In this document: positions 15,591 to 23,695 of the stretch, piece after piece
How the letters are laid out: every line of letters begins with the position of its first letter
Numbering within the stretch: position 1 is the first letter of the stretch
Source of the DNA: Gemmataceae bacterium
GTDB taxonomy: Bacteria; Planctomycetota; Planctomycetia; Gemmatales; Gemmataceae
Direction: 5' to 3'
Length of the DNA stretch: 64,000 bases
NCBI GenBank assembly: GCA_009697105.1
Contig: SIAQ01000009.1
Span: 1 to 64,000 of the forward strand
Position numbers and translations under genes: made by a program
The notes under the pieces: generated by a model
The model's input: the letters and a program-made list of their open reading frames with translations, nothing else
The model's database searches: none
Told to the model about the DNA's origin: nothing

Positions 15591-17843
15591 TCAAAGCCCC
15601 CACAAGCCGATGTCGAACGTGATCGCGGCGGTGCGGTAGAGCCACCAGGCACACGAGCGGTATTCGCAATGAATCTTCACGTGCGCCGCCGCCCCGAGCG
15701 CGATGCTTGGATCGGATTTATCCAGATCAATCCCCACAAGGAACACCTGCGATTGGGGCACGAGTTGATTCGGCTGCGACCCCGGTTTGACGGCAACCGG
15801 TCCGCCGCCCTTCGTGGTCAGCTGCGGTGGGATGTTCTTCTCGTCGGTGTTAGGCAGCTCGGCGACCGTGCCCGTCCAGGTTCGGCTGTCATGGCCTTGC
15901 ACGCGGATCGTCGCTTCGATCTTGCCGTTACGCTTTCGGGCGTTGCGGTCGTTCTCCTTGAGAAGCAAGAAATCCGGAGCGCTGATTGGCACAAGTATCC
16001 GAAGCTTCGTCTTTCCCGCGATGCTGCAAAATACCGCCCCTTGTTCGCGATCCCAACGCTTGCCGATCTCGTCGATCGGCGGCAATCCGACGACCACGCC
16101 ATCGCGCGGCGAACGAAGTGTTAATTTCTCCCGTTCGTTTTCCACATGTTTGAGCGATGCCTTGGCCTGGAAATATTCGCTCTCGGCTCGGCTCAAGTGA
16201 TCTTCGATGCTCTTGCGCTGGTTCGGATCGGATTCCTTGCTGATTTGATCCTGGAGAAACTTCCGGATTTTCTCCTTCACGACAATCGCCGAATTCACTT
16301 GCTCGCGCTGGTTCTCCAGATCGGGACTCGTGAAGCGCGCGAGTTCCTTGCCTTTCTTCACTTCCTGACCTTCCTTGACGAGCAACTCCGTCAGGTTGCC
16401 GGCGACATCGATCGTCACATGCGTGATCTCTGTCGGTTGCGTCTGCACGAAACCGTGCTGGCGGATGCGCGTGACGGGCAGGGGTACGAAGAAGACGGCG
16501 AACAGCAGGACCGCGACCACGCAAGCGCTGCTCGTAACACGAAGCGGTTTCATATCGGGTAGCCTCCCTCGTTTCTTGACGTTGGTAATCATGCGATAGA
16601 TCGGCCAACCGATCATCGACGCGAACGCGCCGATCGCCAGGAGTTCGCTGACAACCTCGAGTTTGTACGGTTTTAGGAATGTCGCCATGAAGGTCAAAAT
16701 GACAAACGTGACGATCCATTTGTAGAAATAGCTCACGATGGCGAAGGTAGTAAACAGGATTTTTCGCCAAAGCTCCATATAGCCTTCGGGCGGCGCTTCG
16801 ATGCCGAGGAACCAGTCCATGGCGAGGTTTTGCAGGTAGCGATTGGCGCGGTCACGCAGGTTCGGGATCTCGATCCAGTCAGCAAGCACGTAGTAACCGT
16901 CGTAGCGCATGAGCGGATTGCCGTTGAACATTACGGTGCTGACGGAGCAGACGACCATGAGGTTGAGGCAGAGGTTGTTGAGGAACGGCTGGTTGGGCGT
17001 GTTCCACCAGATGAACGTCGCCGCTGCCGCGATCATCAATTCCACATAGATGCCGGCGGCGCTGATGATGATGCGGTGCCATTTGCCGGGCAGCCGCCAG
17101 GCGTCGGAGACGTTGCAATACATCGCCGGTGAAAAACAGAGCAGCAAGAAGCCCATCTCGTGCACTTCGCCGTTGAACGCCTTGCAACTCAGGCCGTGGC
17201 CGAACTCGTGGATCACTTTGACTACGCCAAGCGCAACCCAGAGGTAGATCATGTTTTTGAAGTTGAAGTAGCTCTCGAACGTCGGCAGCCGGGCGTAGAA
17301 AACGTCGAACTTCGTCAGCACGAGTGCGAGGGCGGCTCCCATGAACGCCAGGCTCGCCAACAAAAATAGCCGGGTGAACATCCACCATAGGTAGGGCAGC
17401 ATGAGGGTCAGCAGACGATCCGGATCGAAGATCGGCAGCTTGATGTAGAGGATATTCGTCAGCGTCTGCATCCATTCGGAGCGGATGCGTTTTTGGCGAT
17501 TGTCGTAGAGTTGCTTGCCGGCCTGGGGCGATTCATTTTGCACGAGGCCCATCTTGAGCAACTGCTGGCCGAACTGCTCGAGGTCTTCAAGCCGCAGCCG
17601 TTCCGGGCGGAATTGCGTCTCGAATGCCTTCTGTGCGTCATCGAGTGTGTGCTCGCCGTCCATCAGCGAGATCAGGAAATACTCCTGCTCCTTGAAGCGA
17701 TAGTAGCGCAGGCTTACCGGGTCTTTGACGACGTAGTAGCTTCGGCCTTCGTAGCGCTGGGGCACGATGGTCAGGTCGGGCCGACGCCGCAAGCGGACGA
17801 GCTTGCGACGTTCCGTTTCACTTGATGGCGCGGTGTTCTGCAT
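15591..17843 (-). CDS. PqqD-like/M50 site-2-protease/HlyD fusion membrane protein
   Basis: A 750-residue polytopic protein with three parts. Residues ~20-110 form a PqqD-like winged domain (LRRRPDLTIVPQRYEG, then YYRFKEQEYFLISLMDGEHT). Residues ~140-460 form an M50/site-2-protease membrane core with zinc ligands HEFGH (212-216) and Asp315 in NPLMRYDGYYVLAD. Residues ~470-750 form an HlyD-type periplasmic adaptor with a biotinyl-lipoyl half (VTIDVAGNLTELLVKEGQEV), a coiled coil and a second half motif (TLRSPRDGVVVGLPP). The order resembles YydH/NHLM-type peptide zinc metalloprotease proteins. It is the last gene of a three-gene set (22282 to 15591) whose other members also carry HlyD parts. 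Likely role: processing plus export or relay of a peptide or membrane substrate; the substrate is unknown. Confidence 0.88.
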   Translation of the reverse strand: MQNTAPSSETERRKLVRLRRRPDLTIVPQRYEGRSYYVVKDPVSLRYYRFKEQEYFLISLMDGEHTLDDAQKAFETQFRPERLRLEDLEQFGQQLLKMGLVQNESPQAGKQLYDNRQKRIRSEWMQTLTNILYIKLPIFDPDRLLTLMLPYLWWMFTRLFLLASLAFMGAALALVLTKFDVFYARLPTFESYFNFKNMIYLWVALGVVKVIHEFGHGLSCKAFNGEVHEMGFLLLCFSPAMYCNVSDAWRLPGKWHRIIISAAGIYVELMIAAAATFIWWNTPNQPFLNNLCLNLMVVCSVSTVMFNGNPLMRYDGYYVLADWIEIPNLRDRANRYLQNLAMDWFLGIEAPPEGYMELWRKILFTTFAIVSYFYKWIVTFVILTFMATFLKPYKLEVVSELLAIGAFASMIGWPIYRMITNVKKRGRLPDMKPLRVTSSACVVAVLLFAVFFVPLPVTRIRQHGFVQTQPTEITHVTIDVAGNLTELLVKEGQEVKKGKELARFTSPDLENQREQVNSAIVVKEKIRKFLQDQISKESDPNQRKSIEDHLSRAESEYFQAKASLKHVENEREKLTLRSPRDGVVVGLPPIDEIGKRWDREQGAVFCSIAGKTKLRILVPISAPDFLLLKENDRNARKRNGKIEATIRVQGHDSRTWTGTVAELPNTDEKNIPPQLTTKGGGPVAVKPGSQPNQLVPQSQVFLVGIDLDKSDPSIALGAAAHVKIHCEYRSCAWWLYRTAAITFDIGLWGL

Positions 17844-17874
17844 GGGTCACATGGGATTTTGAATGTACATTGTG

Positions 17875-17928
17875 CCGCTTGCGGCTTAGCGCTCAGCATG
17901 TCGCACTTGGGCGCTAAGCCGCAAGCGG
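17875..17928. repeat. Intergenic inverted repeat (family A)
   Basis: Perfect 18-base arms (ccgcttgcggcttagcgc / gcgctaagccgcaagcgg) and an 18-base loop, in the gap between the WD40-HlyD gene and the M50 gene. If transcribed with the triad it would form a strong hairpin between cistrons. Confidence 0.9.
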
Positions 17929-17938
17929 AAAACAGGCA

Positions 17939-20032
17939 TCACTCAATCACGATCGTTACCGGACGCCCGACTTCGAAGCGTCCGTTGGGGTAGCGGTCCG
18001 AGACGGGATTGGGAACTTCAAACCCGATTCGACTCATCTTCGTCGCATGGTCGAGAGAGTGCGTTCGCAGCGTCAATGGCACGTCAGGGATGCGCTGCGA
18101 ACCGACCTCGGCCACGGTTGGGATGTTCCAGAGGTACACAATCGAACCCGACGCGGAGACGGCGAATGAGTTCGTCCCGCCTTTGCCTGCGTCGGGTGAG
18201 AAGGCGGCGCAGGACACGGTCTGCTTGTCGCGAGGCGCGAATTGGCGGACCTCGAAGCCATGCTCATTGCCTTCCGGCGCTCGCCAAAGTTGTAAGCGTC
18301 CCTCGGCGACGCCTGCGGTCAGCATCAGCGAGCCATCGGGCGAAAACTTCGCCAGCGCATCAAACGGCGTTGCTCCCGCAGCCATACTGACCGTGTGCAC
18401 CAGTTTCCGCTCCTCCACCGACATCAACCACAGCGTGCGATCCTTGTCGAACAGCATCCATCGGCCATCAGGACTTACACCGAGGTCGCCAACGTTGCCC
18501 TGGCGATCATGTACCGGTTCGCCGTCGGCAAAGGCGCCTTTCTCTTTCAAATGCCAAACGCGCACCGATTTGTCGCGCGACGAGGAAACCAGTCGGCATT
18601 GCGGCGTGAAGTGTAACGACGTGACGGCGTCCTCGTGGCCTTGGGCCACGCCGTGAGCCGGGATAAAGCTGTACAACGGCGTCAGCGTGTTCTCGATTTT
18701 CCAGAGCTTGATCGACCCGTCGTGGGCGCCGCTTGCCAACAACTTGCCATTCTGGCTGATCGCCAGGCTCGTGATCGCGACGTCGTCGCCGTGTTTGACG
18801 GCGGGTTTCGCCTTTTGTTTGTCCTGATTGTCGAGATCCCACACATAGAGATTGCCTTTCGCGCAGCCAGCGATGGCGAGATTCCGCTCGGCGGCCTTTG
18901 GCGTGCATACAACGACACGCATCGGGTCCGGGTGCACATACATCCGCAGCGGCGCGCGATCCATCGGCCGGAACACGCACACCGATTTGTCTTCGCTTGC
19001 CGACACGATGTGAAAATCCCGCGCGACGGCCACGCTGTGGATTTCGCCGCGATGTCCGAACATCTCGTTTTGCGAACCTTCGATGATCGTCGGTTCGATC
19101 GTCGCCGTGATCTGCTTGCGTGATTGCAGACGCAGGTAATCGGGTTCCTCGATCATCGCCTCGGCCATGAGACGTTCGAGGTTCTGTACGACCAGAACGG
19201 TCGGGTTCTGTTGCTGCACAAAGGCACCGGTTTGGCGGACGATCGACTTGATCGTGAAATGCTTGTACGGGAGGAACGCGCGAAGCTCGTGCTGGCGCAG
19301 CCGGATGGCGGCCAAATCCTTCTCGTTATTCGCGAGCCTGACGGCTCCTTGCTTCGTGATGTGTTCACTTTCGAGCTTGATCTTCGTCAACTTAGCGCCG
19401 CCCAGCGCTTCGGCATTACCGGCCTTCTGATCGAAAAGAATTTTCTCGCGAATGTATCGATCGTGCCCTTCCTTGGCGGCGGCGGCGGCGGCGACGGCCT
19501 CGACCTCGGCGACGCCGATCTTTTCGATTTTGTCCACCACGTAGCCCAATGCTTCTGACGGGTCGATCATCGCCAGCATCTGCCCATGGTGCGCGGTTTG
19601 GCCTTCGTAATAACGGCGATAGAACTTCGTGTACGAGCTTCGGCCACCGTAAATCGGCGGCGTCGAGGAGTACGGTTCCGCCAAAAATGGCGTCGATCCT
19701 GCCGCGAGAACGGCGCTGTCGCTGACCTGATCGCCGATAAACAGCACCCGGCCCGGAACCGGGCTAGGGACTTCTTCCATTTCGATGGCGTTCATCGTGC
19801 CCACCACGGGAATCGGATTGCTTTGACCCCGCGTCGGCGGCACGATAGTCGGGTATGGGTCGGCGGTGTAGAGGTCTTTCCCCAACGTCGTGGGATCGGC
19901 AACCTCAATTGCGCCGATTTGGCCGACGTTTTTCGGATTTGTGACCGAAGTCTGATCGAGCAGGCCAAGTTGCCATGCAATCACAAGAAACAATCCCGCG
20001 CCGAGCGCGACGATGAAAAGTATGCGGAACAT
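17939..20032 (-). CDS. HlyD-type adaptor fused to WD40 propeller
   Basis: A 697-residue protein with an N-terminal signal anchor (FRILFIVALGAGLFLVIAW). A membrane-fusion-protein part (~80-310) has a lipoyl-like half (EVPSPVPGRVLFIGDQVSD), an Ala/Glu-rich helical hairpin (~165-250) and a second half ending FVQQQNPTVLVVQNLERL. A WD40 propeller (~320-650) has blades such as GHRGEIHSVAVA, ISQNGKLLASGAHDGSIKLW, GHEDAVTSLHFTP and SSSRDKSVRVWHL. The C-terminal ~40 residues return to adaptor-like strands. Its anchor places the propeller outside the cytoplasmic membrane. It is the middle gene of the triad, 110 bases before the M50 fusion gene. The HlyD-WD40 pairing implies that the adaptor itself carries a large docking platform. 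Role inferred, not known. Confidence 0.85.
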   Translation of the reverse strand: MFRILFIVALGAGLFLVIAWQLGLLDQTSVTNPKNVGQIGAIEVADPTTLGKDLYTADPYPTIVPPTRGQSNPIPVVGTMNAIEMEEVPSPVPGRVLFIGDQVSDSAVLAAGSTPFLAEPYSSTPPIYGGRSSYTKFYRRYYEGQTAHHGQMLAMIDPSEALGYVVDKIEKIGVAEVEAVAAAAAAKEGHDRYIREKILFDQKAGNAEALGGAKLTKIKLESEHITKQGAVRLANNEKDLAAIRLRQHELRAFLPYKHFTIKSIVRQTGAFVQQQNPTVLVVQNLERLMAEAMIEEPDYLRLQSRKQITATIEPTIIEGSQNEMFGHRGEIHSVAVARDFHIVSASEDKSVCVFRPMDRAPLRMYVHPDPMRVVVCTPKAAERNLAIAGCAKGNLYVWDLDNQDKQKAKPAVKHGDDVAITSLAISQNGKLLASGAHDGSIKLWKIENTLTPLYSFIPAHGVAQGHEDAVTSLHFTPQCRLVSSSRDKSVRVWHLKEKGAFADGEPVHDRQGNVGDLGVSPDGRWMLFDKDRTLWLMSVEERKLVHTVSMAAGATPFDALAKFSPDGSLMLTAGVAEGRLQLWRAPEGNEHGFEVRQFAPRDKQTVSCAAFSPDAGKGGTNSFAVSASGSIVYLWNIPTVAEVGSQRIPDVPLTLRTHSLDHATKMSRIGFEVPNPVSDRYPNGRFEVGRPVTIVIE

Positions 20033-20099
20033 AGGAGACCTCGCTGGAAGAAGGATACATCGAGAACGACCCGGAAGTGTAGGCGACGGTTTGCACTGA

Positions 20100-20135
20100 T
20101 CGGTCGTTTACGCTTCCGGCTCGTAATACGACTTT
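20100..20135. repeat. Palindrome family B, single arm
   Basis: The stretch gatcggtcgtttacgcttcc ggctcgtaat matches the right arm of the family B palindromes at 22456 and 43158. A degenerate left arm (tgtaggcgacgg) is at 20078. It lies between the first two genes of the triad. Confidence 0.6.
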
Positions 20136-20155
20136 GGTTGTGCGCGTCAGGTTTT

Positions 20156-22282
20156 TCACGTGAACGGGAAGATCACTTTTTCGAAGAGGAATTCCCAGAC
20201 GCCGTAGAAGAGCGAGTAGCCCATCGCGCGGTTGCCGCAACGGATGCGCGTGCTGACTTCGGTACCGGTGATGAGTCGCCCGGCGGGCATGCGGTCGTCC
20301 TCGGGGATGTCGTTGCCGTCGAGGCGAACCCAGGCCATGACGACGGCCTCGGCTTCGTCGTTGCTGTCTTTTTGATTGTTTGCTTGAAAAGCGATCTTAT
20401 CGCGGCGGATCCTGCCCCGATAGGAACGCCACGGCTCGGTCTTGAGCATGATGTCCACGTCGAGTTCGGTATTCGCGGGCAGGGATTCAAACGCTCGCAG
20501 GATTTGGCCGATGTGCTTTTGCGGAATCTTCAGTTCGACCTCCCAGTCCGAAATCTTCGGCCTCCTCGGATCGGTAAAGCCGATGCGAATGAGTGGATCG
20601 CTCGGCTTTACCTGGCGACCGAGAAGGTTCTCGCGAAAATCGGCGCTGAGAATGATGCCGGCGCGCGGCGAGTTGATGTAGTAGTATCCCGGCTTGGTTG
20701 GATGGGCGTTGGTTCGGTTCTTCAAATCTTCGAGCATCCTGATGCTCTGCTCACGTTTTACGCGGGCCTCAAACGCGGTGATGCCGTCCATGCCACGGCC
20801 TTCGCCGCCCTCGCCCATACGCTGCGCGAGGGGATTGATTTTGTTGGCCAGGGCGTCGATTTCGCCTTGAAGCTCGCGGATCCGCTTTTCGAGATCGGAG
20901 TCGAACATCGTTAAGAGGGCCTTGCCTTTGGTTACTTCGGTGCCCGAAGCGAGGCCGGACATGACGTCCTCGACTTTCCCAGTGATCGGTGAAAAGACCC
21001 AAATGCGATTCTTGGGCAGGGCCGTGCCGCTGGCGTCCATCTTGAGCGGGAAGGGGATGAGAATTAGGGCGAGAATGAGAATGGCGACACCCGTCAGCGA
21101 CAGCGCGGTGATCGCCTTGGCTTTGCCGCCCAGCCCGTCTTGCAGATAAGCCAGCGGCAGCCAAATGAAGCGCATCGGGATGCGCTGATATTCGAGCGCG
21201 TTGTAGAGGGCCGGGCAGGCATGGCGGCCGACCACGTCGAGTCGAGCTTGCAGTTGCTCCGTTGCCAGGACGGTCTCGAAACATTCCATCATCAATGCGG
21301 AGCGGGCGGGCTTCTTGCTCCCCTTGTCACGTTCATCTTGCAGCGGCGCGATGACGAGAATCTTGCTGTTGCTTTCCGCCAAGTAAGCGTCTAGGCTCTT
21401 CAGAACCTTGGGAGGCAAGGTTCCGTCCAGCGTGCCGGTGTAGACGAGTCGCTCGCCCCATTCGATGACCGAATCGAAGAGTTTGCGCATGAGCTGCACG
21501 AGGTTCGAGCGTTTCTCGACGATATCGGCGCCGCTGATGGCGCTGACCTGGCACTTGTCCGAGCTGCGCGTCGCCACGCTGACGCGATCGACTTCGATGA
21601 GGCGACGCGCTTCATTGGCGATGAGGTATGCGACCTCGGTAAGATTGAGGCTGTTGTGAATTTGCCGCGTGAACGTTTCGAGCTTCAGCCAAAGCTCCTG
21701 TTGACCGACCATTTGGCGGAGTTGATGGTTGCGCAAGAAGAGCGAAATGAATCCCACCATGCGAACGACGAACTGGTAAAGGCTTTGCATCGCGTTTGCA
21801 TTGCGGGAAGGATCCTGCCAGAGCTCAACGAGGCCGATGACTTGCTTTTCTTGCAGGATCGGCACAAGGATAATGATGAAGTCGGTGGGGTTGCCGGCGA
21901 CCGAATCGGGGCCATTGGCGGCCTGGCTGTAATGGGGCTTGATGATGCCGCCCTTGCCTTGGGTGATTGCCTGGCGCAGCAACTCGTCATGCATCGGTCG
22001 CGTTTCGGCGTTTTGTTCCAGGCCGACTTCGCGCAGGTTGATTTGGCATTGCAGCTGAAGGTTGCCCTGCGGGGTACGAATCCACACAGCGCCGGCGTGG
22101 GCCTGAGTCGCGAAATAGATGCGCTGCAGAAATTCGCTATACATCTGTGCCGGCGGAATGTCCGACTCGGCGAGGTGGGCGATCTCCTCGGCGACCTGAT
22201 TCACCTGCTTGCGCGCCTGCTCGATCTGCTGCATTTCCAGGGTGTTCGCCGTGCTGCCGGGAGCGATCGGTTCGTTGTTCAT
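20156..22282 (-). CDS. Tandem GAF-like domains fused to HlyD adaptor
   Basis: A 708-residue membrane protein. Residues ~40-190 and ~200-345 are two GAF-like regions (AHAGAVWIRTPQGNLQLQC, then FIIILVPILQEKQVIGLVEL; NEARRLIEVDRVSVATRS). A transmembrane helix spans ~391-413 (ITALSLTGVAILILALILIP). An HlyD part follows with SPITGKVEDVMSGLASGTEV (lipoyl-like), a coiled coil (~460-540) and YYYINSPRAGIILSADF. The GAF domains would be cytoplasmic and the adaptor periplasmic, so the protein could transmit a ligand signal across the membrane to the export machinery. The start at 22282 follows GAGGTCCAAC; an extension to 22378 has no support. It is the first gene of the triad, 123 bases before the WD40-HlyD gene. 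Confidence 0.85.
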   Translation of the reverse strand: MNNEPIAPGSTANTLEMQQIEQARKQVNQVAEEIAHLAESDIPPAQMYSEFLQRIYFATQAHAGAVWIRTPQGNLQLQCQINLREVGLEQNAETRPMHDELLRQAITQGKGGIIKPHYSQAANGPDSVAGNPTDFIIILVPILQEKQVIGLVELWQDPSRNANAMQSLYQFVVRMVGFISLFLRNHQLRQMVGQQELWLKLETFTRQIHNSLNLTEVAYLIANEARRLIEVDRVSVATRSSDKCQVSAISGADIVEKRSNLVQLMRKLFDSVIEWGERLVYTGTLDGTLPPKVLKSLDAYLAESNSKILVIAPLQDERDKGSKKPARSALMMECFETVLATEQLQARLDVVGRHACPALYNALEYQRIPMRFIWLPLAYLQDGLGGKAKAITALSLTGVAILILALILIPFPLKMDASGTALPKNRIWVFSPITGKVEDVMSGLASGTEVTKGKALLTMFDSDLEKRIRELQGEIDALANKINPLAQRMGEGGEGRGMDGITAFEARVKREQSIRMLEDLKNRTNAHPTKPGYYYINSPRAGIILSADFRENLLGRQVKPSDPLIRIGFTDPRRPKISDWEVELKIPQKHIGQILRAFESLPANTELDVDIMLKTEPWRSYRGRIRRDKIAFQANNQKDSNDEAEAVVMAWVRLDGNDIPEDDRMPAGRLITGTEVSTRIRCGNRAMGYSLFYGVWEFLFEKVIFPFT

Positions 22283-22322
22283 GTTGGACCTCGGGGGCAA
22301 TGGAATCGTTAGGCGGTAGTCC

Positions 22323-22432
22323 GAAAAACTCACCACAGAGTACGCAGAGAAACGCATTATGCTAGGGGCATACGACAAAACACAGTGCGACAGAGTGTTT
22401 TTCCTGAAATTGTCACGCGACGCCCCTAGTGC
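22323..22432. repeat. Degenerate inverted repeat and cacagag phrase
   Basis: Upstream of the GAF-HlyD gene. A caccacagagtacgcagag phrase (shared with 11824 and 26168) sits at 22331-22349. It is followed by gctaggggc (22361) paired with gcccctagtgc (22422). Confidence 0.55.
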
Positions 22433-22455
22433 TTTGTCAACGCTAAGATATCGGG

Positions 22456-22519
22456 TACGAGCCGGAAGCGTAAGCGACGGATGGTCATGCCAGACCGTCG
22501 CTTACGCTTCCGGCTCGTA
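22456..22519. repeat. Palindrome family B, complete
   Basis: Arms of 25 bases, perfect (tacgagccggaagcgtaagc gacgg / complement), loop 14 bases. A near-identical stem is at 43158-43222. It lies in the 22283-22936 gap, which contains no gene. Confidence 0.92.
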
Positions 22520-22531
22520 AACCAAACATCC

Positions 22532-22650
22532 TATACTGCGGGCGGTTGAGCATGTCGCATTTTCAGAGCCTGAGTGCCAGCGAAGGGTCGCGTCGTGCCC
22601 GTCGCTGGCGCTCAGGCTCCGACCGGACAAATTCATCCGCTCGAAGTATA
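22532..22650. repeat. 119-bp MITE-like element, copy 1 (family D)
   Basis: Begins tatactgcgggcggttgag and ends ccgctcgaagtata, so the ends are imperfect inverted repeats. In the middle is a palindrome tttcagagcctgagtgccag .. / ..ctggcgctcaggctcc. A second copy of the same length is at 36591-36709. The remaining 22651-22936 shows no gene. Confidence 0.85.
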
Positions 22651-22936
22651 CATTTAACCTGTGACAGAGCACTACAATAGAATTATCTATACAAACCGCA
22701 CAGAAAGTATGAGTTTGTGAATCAATTCGCGCAATTTCTTTCACAATCGTACAACAATTGGCACGGATTTTTCAAGGCCAGTGCATCCTTCGGCATGCGT
22801 GACATGGGTCGTATAGTACCAGGTGCATCTACGGAAATCACGAATAACGCCGATGAAATCATACGCTGCAGGAATTATTCCCTATCCGTCCGATCCGTGG
22901 TTAAATTATTGCAAATTCGTTCAAGTGAGTTGACTT

Positions 22937-23695
22937 ATGATAGAACACGAATTCGGCGTGCCAATCCCCGGGCACGTGCTGGAGCCCGAGCGCTGGGTCC
23001 AGACGGCGTTGAAAAAGCTGCCGCCGGTTGGCCCGCTGGACGTTGCCGCGCTCTTTGGCAGAGTCGCCCCGCTGGTTGTCGATCTCGGTTGTGGCAACGG
23101 TCGCTTTCTGCTTGGATCGGCACTCGCTCGACCGGAAATGGATCACATCGGCATCGATATTCTACCGATGGTCTTGCGTTATGCCACCCGGCGTGGCAAC
23201 CAGCGAGGCTTGAGCAACCTGCGTTTCGCCGCCATCGACGCGCAGCGATTTCTCAAAGATTACCTGCGAACTGCCAGCGTTTGCGAGGTGCACTGTTATC
23301 ACCCACAGCCGTTCCACGACGCGCGCGAGATGCATAAGCGCCTGCTGACTCCGACGTTCTTGGCCGATGTGCGTCGCGTGTTGGAGCCAGGCGGCCGCTT
23401 TTTCGTGCAGACCGACAACGAGCCGTATTGGCGATATGTGACGCAGATCGCGCCGAGCTTTTTTGACTTTCACGAACAGATCGGCCCCTGGTCCGACACG
23501 CCACGCGGTCGAACTCGGCGAGAGATCTTGGGGCTGAAGCATCGATACGCCATATTTCGCGGCTGGGGCACGGCTCGCAGCGACGTGACGCTCGCCGACC
23601 CGCTGCCCGCGCCGACGTTCGACGCCGGGCCACGCCACCGCGATCTCGACCGACTCGAAAGCGAATCAAACGCCCGGCTTCGGCGGCGTCGTTGA
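22937..23695 (+). CDS. trmB: TrmB-like tRNA (guanine-N7-)-methyltransferase
   Basis: A 252-residue SAM-dependent methyltransferase matching TrmB, which makes m7G46 in tRNA. Motif I is VVDLGCGNGRFLLG (~residue 48), followed by HIGIDI (motif II) and LRFAAIDAQRFL (motif III region). The catalytic-loop motif is divergent: instead of the usual FPDPWPKKRHHKRRL it reads YHPQPFHDAREMHKRL. The substrate-binding half follows (PGGRFFVQTDNEPY). The C-terminus is extended and basic. The divergence could be a lineage variant or a changed target RNA. The 3' end overlaps a convergent gene by 30 bases. Confidence 0.82.
   Translation: MIEHEFGVPIPGHVLEPERWVQTALKKLPPVGPLDVAALFGRVAPLVVDLGCGNGRFLLGSALARPEMDHIGIDILPMVLRYATRRGNQRGLSNLRFAAIDAQRFLKDYLRTASVCEVHCYHPQPFHDAREMHKRLLTPTFLADVRRVLEPGGRFFVQTDNEPYWRYVTQIAPSFFDFHEQIGPWSDTPRGRTRREILGLKHRYAIFRGWGTARSDVTLADPLPAPTFDAGPRHRDLDRLESESNARLRRRR

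Noticed and set aside
19586-20914. 442-codon plus-strand frame across two genes
   Set aside because: It spans the ends of the GAF-HlyD and HlyD-WD40 genes and the repeat between them, so it is a shadow.
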